From NCBI GenBank assembly GCA_003512805.1, contig DOOK01000052.1, forward strand, positions 1 to 11,615: 11,615 nucleotides of DNA. The letters run 5' to 3'. The notes below the pieces were generated by a model that searched no databases, was not told the origin of the DNA, and saw only the letters and a program-made list of their open reading frames with translations. This DNA comes from Erwinia sp. GTDB lineage: Bacteria; Pseudomonadota; Gammaproteobacteria; Enterobacterales; Enterobacteriaceae. The translations under genes were made by a program, and so were the position numbers. Positions 6,324-11,615 of this stretch are shown here, one piece after another (positions within the stretch are counted from its first letter, which is position 1; every line of letters begins with the position of its first letter).

Positions 6324-7601
6324 ATGCAAATCAATGACTTTCCTTTGGAGCGCGTGCCCCAGCACAGCCGCGTCTCTTTTTTGAGCGTTGCTATTGTTCA
6401 TATGGGGATGCTGACCGCCCTGGATCAATTTATGTTAGGTGCGGTGTTGGGCGACAGTATGAACCTGTCAGCAGCGCTGACCGCTATTGTGGCAGGCAGT
6501 CTGTTATTTGGTTTGATTACGTTTGGTTTTGGCTATATAGGCATGAAAGAAGGCCTTTCCGGCAGCATGCTGGCACGCTGGTGCGGCTTTGGCCGAACAG
6601 GATCTGCCCTGATCGGTATCGTGGTTGCAATCAGTTTATTGGGCTGGTTCGGTATACAGAATGCGATTTTTGCTAAATCGCTAAGCGCCGCGTTTCCCGA
6701 TACGCTTAGCTTCCAAACGGCAGCGGCGCTATCCGGCCTGTTTCTTACCGTGCTGGTGGCTTTTGGTTTTAAGGCACTGCGTTTTACGGCGCGCATTGCC
6801 GTGCCGGTTTTTGTCACGCTAATCGCCTGGATCGCCTGGCAAACGCTGGCCACTGACCATGTGCAAGCGATGACCGTTGCGTCACCAGGCAAAGCGATTC
6901 TGTCGGTAAACGCAGGCATCACGCTGGTGGTGGGCGGTGCCATTCTTGCCAGTCTGATGACGCCCGACCTGACGCGTTATGCCCGCAAAGGCAGCCACGT
7001 CTTTGGCGTAACGCTGGCAACCATCCTCCTGGGTGAGTTTATTATCAATGGGTTGGCAATCTTTATTGCACGTAAGCTGAATACCGGCGATGTCATGTCT
7101 ATCATCACACTTGCTTCCGGTACGGCAGGGCTGTTTGCCGTTATTTTTTCGACGCTCAGGGTCAATGACCTTAATCTTTACTCCTCGGCGCTTGGCGTGA
7201 TCAACGCTGTAGAAAGCCTGAGCGGAATGAAATTACAGTATCGTCCCGTTACGCTGGCGTTAGGTGTACTGGGTACCACGCTGTCGGTATTAGGCATTTT
7301 GGATCACTTTGTCGATTTCCTGAATTTGCTCGGCGTCATTGTGCCGCCAGCGTTGGGTGTGATGCTGACAGAATATTTTCTGCTGAGGAAATATTGTCTG
7401 GCACTACAGTCTTCTCGTCGCGACGGCAGTTTGCCCGCGGAAACCGCGTTTACCGGCTGGCCTGCGATCCTCTCTACGCTGCTGGGCGGCTATGTCGGCC
7501 TGAATATGACTTGGGGCGTCTCCACCATCAACTCCTTTGTGGCGGCTTGCGCGGGCTATCTGCTACTGGAATGGCTGGCGGGAAAACTTGTCCGCCAGTA
7601 A
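6324..7601 (+). CDS. NCS1-family permease, cytosine permease (CodB)-like
   Basis: This 425-residue integral membrane protein has about 12 hydrophobic segments and belongs to the nucleobase:cation symporter-1 family. NCS1-type signatures are visible: LGWFGIQ (residues 106-112), TPDLTRYAR (213-221) and NDLNLYS (281-287). These resemble the corresponding stretches of E. coli CodB. It probably imports a nucleobase or a related heterocycle together with Na+ or H+, but no cytosine deaminase gene is adjacent, so cytosine itself is not established. ATG 6324 follows the regulator stop by 16 bp and has GGAATAAG at 6311-6318. It is the last gene of the GNAT/PAS-LuxR/permease operon, suggesting that the regulator senses its substrate or a breakdown product. 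Confidence 0.88.
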   Translation: MQINDFPLERVPQHSRVSFLSVAIVHMGMLTALDQFMLGAVLGDSMNLSAALTAIVAGSLLFGLITFGFGYIGMKEGLSGSMLARWCGFGRTGSALIGIVVAISLLGWFGIQNAIFAKSLSAAFPDTLSFQTAAALSGLFLTVLVAFGFKALRFTARIAVPVFVTLIAWIAWQTLATDHVQAMTVASPGKAILSVNAGITLVVGGAILASLMTPDLTRYARKGSHVFGVTLATILLGEFIINGLAIFIARKLNTGDVMSIITLASGTAGLFAVIFSTLRVNDLNLYSSALGVINAVESLSGMKLQYRPVTLALGVLGTTLSVLGILDHFVDFLNLLGVIVPPALGVMLTEYFLLRKYCLALQSSRRDGSLPAETAFTGWPAILSTLLGGYVGLNMTWGVSTINSFVAACAGYLLLEWLAGKLVRQ

Positions 7602-7616
7602 GAAAAGCCTGAAATC

Positions 7617-7650
7617 ACGGCGGCAAAGCGCCTTCACGCTGCCTTGCCGT
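7617..7650 (+). terminator. Weak hairpin after the permease gene
   Basis: ACGGC/GCCGT, GGC/GCC and AGCG/CGCT can pair into one stem with two 2-nt bulges and a 6-nt loop. It begins 15 bp after the permease stop. No T-tract follows (CTCTTC only), so if it terminates it would be inefficient or Rho-assisted. The rest of 7602-7838 shows only the candidate promoter listed below. Confidence 0.3.
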
Positions 7651-7782
7651 CTCTTCACTGACCGCCGCTCTCCGTGCTGCTTCTCCGCTCCTGTCCCCTG
7701 GTTTATGGTGCGTTTTCATGTCGTAAGTTTTTAACTACTAACACGTTAATTTCTGACAATTAAGCGCCAGATCTCCCTCGCC

Positions 7783-7791
7783 TGCTACACT
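7783..7791 (+). promoter_or_regulatory. Candidate extended -10 promoter for the VOC gene
   Basis: TGCTACACT (TG-N-TAcAcT) lies 47 bp upstream of the VOC start codon and would give a leader of about 40 nt. CTGACA at 7753-7758 is too far upstream (27 bp) to be its -35. TATACT at 7803-7808 is a less supported alternative. Confidence 0.35.
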
Positions 7792-7838
7792 TTCTTCGAG
7801 CTTATACTTCAGCACGTACCTCAAACGAAGGAGATGTT

Positions 7839-8279
7839 ATGCAACTTTCGCCTTATTTATATTTTTCGGGAAACTGTGAAGAAGCTATCGCTTTTTATCA
7901 GCAGGCTACGGGCGCCGAGCTGGCAGTTAAGATGACCTGGGGTGACGTGCCTGCAGACAAAAAACAGCAGCCGCAGAAGCAGAACAGCCCAAGCGCGGAG
8001 CAGCCTGCAGATGATAAAATCATACATGCGCTGCTGCACATTGGCGACGGCGAACTGCAAATGAGCGACAGCGTGGAAGCGGTTAACTACAATGGTTTTG
8101 CCGTTAGCCTGTCGAGCAACGATCCTGCCGAAGGCAAACGCTGGTTCGATAATTTGTCTGCTGGCGGCAAAGTGACGCTGGAATGGGAAGAAACATTCTG
8201 GGCAGCCGGTTTCGGCACGCTAATTGATAAATTCGGTGTGCCATGGCGCATCAACGTTAACAAACCCGAGACTAACTGA
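7839..8279 (+). CDS. YjdN/PhnB-like VOC-family protein
   Basis: This 146-residue protein of the vicinal-oxygen-chelate (glyoxalase/bleomycin-resistance) superfamily closely resembles E. coli YjdN (formerly PhnB) in pattern. An N-terminal SPYLYFSGNCEEAIAFYQ is followed by GAEL. A C-terminal EGKRWFDNLSAGGKV leads to EETFWAAGFG and then DKFGVPWRINV. The length matches the ~147 residues of YjdN. The biochemical role of this subfamily is unsettled, and a dioxygenase or methyltransferase label should not be assumed. Residues about 44-65 form a Gln/Ser/Pro-rich, probably disordered loop (KKQQPQKQNSPSAEQ). ATG 7839 has an excellent AAGGAG site (7829-7834). It appears monocistronic, and its stop codon overlaps the convergent LysR gene by 8 bp. 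Confidence 0.9.
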   Translation: MQLSPYLYFSGNCEEAIAFYQQATGAELAVKMTWGDVPADKKQQPQKQNSPSAEQPADDKIIHALLHIGDGELQMSDSVEAVNYNGFAVSLSSNDPAEGKRWFDNLSAGGKVTLEWEETFWAAGFGTLIDKFGVPWRINVNKPETN

Positions 8280-9177
8280 TTCTTAGCCGATCCAGCGTGG
8301 CAAGCAGCGCGTCGACTTTCGGCAGCAGCTGCTTCCTGCGAGGCCAGACAATAAACAGCGGTAGTCCCTCTACCGCCAGTTCTGGCAGGATCGGTACCAG
8401 TGCACCGCTGGCTAACTCTTTTTCCAGTAGCCAGGTCGCCATTTGCGCCACGCCCAGCCCGGCTACCACGGCGGCGACCTGAGCTTCACCATCCCCCAGA
8501 GCCATACGATAAGACAACGTTCGCGCCAGCGTCCGTCCATCCGGCGAGCGAATAAGCCACGGGCTGGTACTGCCGTCTACGCGCTCGTAAACAATTGCCC
8601 GTCTTTCGGTCAGCGTCTGCAAAGAGTCAGGCGTGCCGTGCTGCGCCAGATAGTCTGGCGAAGCGCAGAAGATCAGCTTTTCATTACCCAAAAAACGGTA
8701 GCCCAGCGAGGGCGGAAAATCGATTGATCCCCCGATACGTACCGCGATATCCACGCCTTCTTCAAACAGATCGACAAAGCGATCGGAAAAAGACAGCGCG
8801 ATCTGCATTTCCGGATTTTCCTGGCAAAACGCGTTAATTAGCGGCATGACCCGCATCCGGCCAAACGTGTTGGGCACGGCCATCCGTAACCGACCAACCG
8901 GAATGATACGCTGAGCCGCCAGCACCGATTCCGCTTCCGCCAGCTCGCCAAGCACCCGCGTACAGGTCTCATAAAAGGCCTGGCCGGCATCCGTCAGCGC
9001 CAGCCGTCGTGTGGTACGTTCAAACAGCCGCGAGCCCAGCCGCGACTCCAGTCTGGCGACGCTTTTGCTGACCGCCGAGCTGGTCAGGTGCAGGGCATCC
9101 GCAGCGGCGGTAAAGCTGCCGCGTTCTACGCTGACCACAAACGGGGTGATGTCTTTAAGGCGATCTCTGCTGACCAT
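8272..9177 (-). CDS. LysR-family transcriptional regulator
   Basis: This 301-residue protein has the standard LysR layout. An N-terminal winged HTH (about residues 5-63) carries the motif GSFTAAADALHLTSSAVSKS, then RLESRLGSRLFERTTRRLALT. A linker helix follows, then a periplasmic-binding-protein-like effector domain (about 90-295) with a DIAVRIG element. The family length is normal. The start is the first ATG of the conserved N-terminus; its ribosome-binding site is weak, which is common for LysR regulators. It is divergent from the SDR gene starting at 9277 across a 99-bp gap holding an inverted repeat. By the usual LysR logic it regulates that gene and itself. Its own 3' end overlaps the VOC gene. 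The effector is unknown. Confidence 0.92.
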   Translation of the reverse strand: MVSRDRLKDITPFVVSVERGSFTAAADALHLTSSAVSKSVARLESRLGSRLFERTTRRLALTDAGQAFYETCTRVLGELAEAESVLAAQRIIPVGRLRMAVPNTFGRMRVMPLINAFCQENPEMQIALSFSDRFVDLFEEGVDIAVRIGGSIDFPPSLGYRFLGNEKLIFCASPDYLAQHGTPDSLQTLTERRAIVYERVDGSTSPWLIRSPDGRTLARTLSYRMALGDGEAQVAAVVAGLGVAQMATWLLEKELASGALVPILPELAVEGLPLFIVWPRRKQLLPKVDALLATLDRLRIS

Positions 9178-9188
9178 GATTAATGACT

Positions 9189-9210
9189 CATATTCTCAAA
9201 TAATATGAAT
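9189..9210. promoter_or_regulatory. Putative LysR operator between the LysR and SDR genes
   Basis: CATATT-N7-AATATG (9189-9207) is a perfect 6-bp inverted repeat. It includes a T-N11-A core (T9193, A9205) and overlaps ATTC-N11-GAAT (9192-9210). Its place beside the LysR start codon, in the 99-bp divergent region, is typical of an autoregulatory and activation site. The region is very AT-rich, so chance symmetry is possible. Confidence 0.5.
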
Positions 9211-9276
9211 TTATACCTCTAATAAGATTTTAATTCTCTATTAAGCTTATCGGAACAGCAATCAGGAGGGAATTTT

Positions 9277-10344
9277 ATGCAACAACGCGCACTTATAGTC
9301 GGCGTCAGCGGTGTTATCGGTACCGCACTGGCAGAGCAACTGACCGGCGAAGGTTGGGAAGTTTACGGTCTTTCTCGTGGACGTACTGCGGTTCCGTCAG
9401 GCTGCACCGCATTAACTGCCGATCTGACCGACTCAGAATCCGTTAAAAAAGCGCTGGCTGACGTGAAGGTGGATAAAGTCTTTTTCAGCGTTTGGGCACG
9501 CCAGGCAAATGAAAAAGAAAATATCCGCGTAAACGGCGCGATGGTACGTAACGTGATTGACGCGTTAGGTGACGGCCTGAAAGGCGGCCACGTGGCGTTG
9601 GTCACAGGGCTTAAGCACTATCTGGGGCCATTTGATGCCTATGGCAAAGGCGCCGTCCCGATGACGCCGTTCCGTGAGGAGCAGGGCCGACAGCCGGTCG
9701 ATAACTTTTACTACGCACAGGAAGATGAAGTCTTTGCGGGCGCGAAAAAGTATGGCTTCACCTGGAGCGTGCACCGCCCGCATACCATTATCGGTTTTGC
9801 ATTGGGCAATGCCATGAACATGGGCCAGACGCTCGCCGTCTACGCCAGCCTCTGCAAGCAGAGCGGCCAGCCATTTGTTTTCCCTGGCTCAAAAGCACAG
9901 TGGGAAGGCGTGACGGATATGACCAGCGCCAGCGTGCTGGCACAGCAGCTGGAATGGGCTGCTACCACACCGTCGGCACAGAATGAAGATTACAACGTGG
10001 TCAACGGTGACGTGTTCCGATGGAAATGGATGTGGGGTCAGATTGCCGACTATTTCGGTGTGGAAGCTGCCCCTTATCCGGATGAAATGCAGCCGCTGGA
10101 AGGACGCATGGAGGCGGCGGCAGAGCAGTGGAAAGCGATCGCGCAGCAGTTCGATCTCAAGGAAGCGGATATCAGCCGGCTGGTGTCCTGGTGGCATACC
10201 GATGCTGACCTGGGGCGCCCGATGGAGGTCTTTACCGACGTCAGCAAAAGCCGCAAGGCGGGTTTTACCGGCTATCAGTCCACGCGTGACGCTTTTTATG
10301 CGCTGTTTGACAAGCTAAAGGCAGAAAAACTCATTCCTGCCTGA
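9277..10344 (+). CDS. PRISE-like SDR oxidoreductase (atypical short-chain dehydrogenase, NAD(P)H-dependent)
   Basis: This 355-residue atypical SDR begins with a Rossmann dinucleotide motif, G9-V-S-G12-V-I-G15, followed by a basic patch (LSRGR, residues 32-36) that suggests NADPH. Downstream are TGLKHY (110-115) and NFYYAQED (143-150). These match the two conserved blocks of the PRISE family (progesterone 5-beta-reductase/iridoid synthase-like), where a Lys and a Tyr form the active site. Here they are K113 and Y145 or Y146. Such enzymes reduce activated C=C bonds of enones; bacterial members are mostly uncharacterised. ATG 9277 has a perfect AGGAGG site (9265-9270). The gene is divergent from the LysR gene, which probably controls it. 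It ends 4 bp before the convergent GNAT gene. The true substrate is unknown. Confidence 0.85.
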   Translation: MQQRALIVGVSGVIGTALAEQLTGEGWEVYGLSRGRTAVPSGCTALTADLTDSESVKKALADVKVDKVFFSVWARQANEKENIRVNGAMVRNVIDALGDGLKGGHVALVTGLKHYLGPFDAYGKGAVPMTPFREEQGRQPVDNFYYAQEDEVFAGAKKYGFTWSVHRPHTIIGFALGNAMNMGQTLAVYASLCKQSGQPFVFPGSKAQWEGVTDMTSASVLAQQLEWAATTPSAQNEDYNVVNGDVFRWKWMWGQIADYFGVEAAPYPDEMQPLEGRMEAAAEQWKAIAQQFDLKEADISRLVSWWHTDADLGRPMEVFTDVSKSRKAGFTGYQSTRDAFYALFDKLKAEKLIPA

Positions 10345-10348
10345 TGCT

Positions 10349-10897
10349 TCAGGCGCCGTGCGTAACAGCCGTTACGCACGGCGCGGCAGGCTGCTGGTAT
10401 TCCTGTCGTAACATGCCATAGAGCGCACAGTCCCAGCGTTCCTCACCTACCACCACGCCCTGTCTCTGGACACCTTCCCGCACAAACCCCAGTTTTTCAT
10501 AGGTGCGTATCGCTGCCTGATTAAAGGTATATACCCGCAGCTCAATACGTTCGATAGCTTCCTGCTGGAAAACCGTTGGAATCAGCTGCCGCAGCATGCT
10601 TTCTGCCAAATTCTGCCCCCGCATCGCTGGGTTAACCGCCACGCGACAGAGGCAGGCCAGATGATTATTCCAGTCAAACCCCACTTGCGCCACGGCGGCC
10701 AGCTCGCCTTCGTGCCTGCCGGCAAAGGTCAGCAGGCTTGCCGGTTTCTGGCTGGCGGAATCGAGCAGGGTGGCGAGAAAAGCCTCCTCCAGCGGCCAGG
10801 CGACGTCGGGCCCGGCCCATTGCGTTACGTCGGCTTGCGAGGTAAACCATTGGCTTAATACAGGCCGGTCTTGTTCGGTGAAAAAGGTCATTTGCAT
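10349..10897 (-). CDS. GNAT-family N-acetyltransferase (RimJ/RimL-like)
   Basis: This is a 182-residue acetyltransferase if it starts at the ATG at 10897 (MQMTFFTEQDRP). GNAT core features are present: strand and helix around C84-R-V-A-V-N-P-A-M-R93-G-Q-N-L-A98, then Y123-T-F-N126-Q-A-A and Y133-E-K-L-G-F138. In motif A the usual central Gly is Asn96 (RGQNLA), a mild deviation that still allows CoA binding. The frame continues upstream to an ATG at 10993, but those 32 extra residues cross an inverted repeat, are unlike GNAT N-termini and have no better ribosome-binding site, so I reject that start. The start at 10897 has only a weak GAG site. The last dozen codons lie within a perfect 14-bp hairpin shared with the end of the SDR gene. 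The acceptor may be a protein N-terminus or a small amine. Confidence 0.85.
   Translation of the reverse strand: MQMTFFTEQDRPVLSQWFTSQADVTQWAGPDVAWPLEEAFLATLLDSASQKPASLLTFAGRHEGELAAVAQVGFDWNNHLACLCRVAVNPAMRGQNLAESMLRQLIPTVFQQEAIERIELRVYTFNQAAIRTYEKLGFVREGVQRQGVVVGEERWDCALYGMLRQEYQQPAAPCVTAVTHGA
10353..10384. repeat. Perfect 14-bp inverted repeat (hairpin) at the convergent SDR/GNAT junction
   Basis: GCGCCGTGCGTAAC-AGCC-GTTACGCACGGCGC starts 8 bp after the SDR stop codon and lies wholly inside the 3' coding end of the convergent GNAT gene. No T-run follows on either strand, so it is not a classic intrinsic terminator. It could still act as a bidirectional barrier or as a 3'-end stabiliser for both transcripts. 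Confidence 0.8.
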
Positions 10898-10992
10898 AGG
10901 GTGCTCACGCAGGCTAAAAGAATGAGTGGTGTAGATCCGTGAAAAGTTCATCTCGCTGATACGGCAGCACTCCACGGCCTGCACCAGCAACA

Positions 10993-11014
10993 ATTGTTTC
11001 CTGAGGGAAACAAT
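10993..11014. repeat. 9-bp inverted repeat in the GNAT/Sua5-like divergent region
   Basis: ATTGTTTCC-TGAG-GGAAACAAT is a perfect 9-bp palindrome with a 4-bp spacer. It lies about 95 bp upstream of the GNAT start and about 115 bp upstream of the Sua5-like start. It could be an operator for either gene or a hairpin in one leader. No T-run follows. Confidence 0.6.
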
Positions 11015-11111
11015 AGCGCTAATGCCTGCAGGACTGTTGCGAAAAAAAACGCCTGCGTTAGGATGAAGTTATCCGGGCAGGCCGTAAAAGCGCTGACCCC
11101 AACATAACTCT

Positions 11112-11117
11112 TATACT
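11112..11117 (+). promoter_or_regulatory. Possible -10 element before the Sua5/YciO-like gene
   Basis: TATACT lies 13 bp before the ATG at 11131, so it would leave almost no leader. The -35 position is poor. It is the only -10-like hexamer that I see close upstream, so the assignment is weak. Confidence 0.2.
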
Positions 11118-11130
11118 GGCAGGTGCACTC

Positions 11131-11615
11131 ATGAGCAATAAAACTATTCACTGGAACGGCGGCTTACAGCCGGAAGCGGTCAATATCCTGTCTGCCGATG
11201 GCGGCATGATTGTTTGCCCAACCAAGGTCGGTTACATCATTATGACCTCCGACGCGAAGGGCCTGGAGCGCAAGTTTGATGCCAAGCAGCGCAACCGCAA
11301 CAAGCCGGGCGTGGTGCTGTGCGGTTCGCTGGCACAGCTGAAAGAGCTGGCACAGCTGAACCCGGAAATCGAAGCGCTGTATCAACAGCACTGGGATAAA
11401 GACGTGCTGCTGGGCTGCATCCTGCCGTGGAAAGAAGAGGCCGTAGCGCGTATCCCGGAAGATGGCTCAAAAGAGCTGATGATGGATCGCCGTCAGACCA
11501 GCTGCTTCGTCATTAAATTTGGCGTGCCCGGCGAAAACCTGGCAAAAGAGCTGTGGGAAAATCACGGTAAATTCTCCTTCGCCAGTTCGGCTAACCCATC
11601 AGGTAAGGGCAACCG
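11131..11615 (+). CDS. Atypical Sua5/YciO/YrdC-family protein, N-terminal part (3' truncated by window edge)
   Basis: The frame is open to the window end and 161 residues are visible. The order of elements fits the Sua5/YciO/YrdC fold: a substrate-loop segment C29-P-T-K-V-G-Y35, a basic segment K52-Q-R-N-R-N-K-P59, a central region, and S152-S-A-N-P-S-G158. In true threonylcarbamoyl-AMP synthases (TsaC/Sua5) the first segment is close to PTDTVYGL and the last is SAN-x-SG. Here the last is kept but the first is altered (PTKVGY). I infer a paralogue rather than the housekeeping tRNA t6A enzyme; its substrate is unknown. ATG 11131 has AGGTG at 11121-11125. It is divergent from the GNAT gene. Confidence 0.75.
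   Translation, partial: MSNKTIHWNGGLQPEAVNILSADGGMIVCPTKVGYIIMTSDAKGLERKFDAKQRNRNKPGVVLCGSLAQLKELAQLNPEIEALYQQHWDKDVLLGCILPWKEEAVARIPEDGSKELMMDRRQTSCFVIKFGVPGENLAKELWENHGKFSFASSANPSGKGN

Noticed and set aside
10898..10993. Upstream extension of the second GNAT to ATG 10993
   Set aside because: The extra residues are not GNAT-like, the start codon falls inside a 9-bp inverted repeat, and the alignment with GNAT N-termini begins at MQMTFFTEQDRP.

Overview
This window looks like chromosomal DNA of an enterobacterium, most likely of the Erwinia/Pantoea group. The reasons are moderate-to-high GC coding sequence, enterobacterial-type Shine-Dalgarno sites and terminators, a YjdN-like VOC protein, and a three-subunit membrane gluconate dehydrogenase of the kind described from Erwinia cypripedii. 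The placement is inferred from protein resemblance; no search was run. I saw no rRNA, tRNA, CRISPR array, insertion sequence or prophage gene.

Layout. (1) The left edge holds the C-terminal part of an EAL-domain cyclic-di-GMP phosphodiesterase, closed by a GC-rich hairpin. (2) Positions 1000-4843 form a tight three-gene operon: a Tat-exported small subunit, a GMC-family flavoprotein and a triheme cytochrome c. This is a periplasmic, membrane-bound gluconate 2-dehydrogenase complex (D-gluconate to 2-keto-D-gluconate, electrons to the quinone pool). Its upstream region carries a perfect 14-bp palindrome of the GntR/IdnR type, an extended -10 element and a CRP-like site. A strong intrinsic terminator follows. 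(3) Positions 5194-7601 hold a second apparent operon: a GNAT acetyltransferase, a PAS + LuxR-type HTH regulator and an NCS1 (cytosine permease-like) transporter. Two TATAAT boxes precede it, and its two internal junctions share an 18-nt sequence. (4) A YjdN/PhnB-like VOC gene converges on, and overlaps by 8 bp, a LysR regulator. The LysR gene is divergent from a PRISE-like SDR reductase, with an inverted repeat between them. (5) The SDR gene converges on a RimJ/RimL-like GNAT gene across a 4-bp gap. A perfect 14-bp hairpin sits inside the end of the GNAT coding sequence. (6) The right edge holds the first 161 codons of an atypical Sua5/YciO/YrdC-family gene, divergent from the GNAT.

How the parts work together. 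The dehydrogenase operon is the clearest unit: gluconate would relieve a GntR-type repressor and induce direct periplasmic oxidation of gluconate. The GNAT/PAS-LuxR/NCS1 operon looks like a self-contained sense-transport-modify unit of unknown ligand, and is the best candidate here for undescribed biology. The LysR/SDR pair is a classic divergent regulator-target arrangement.
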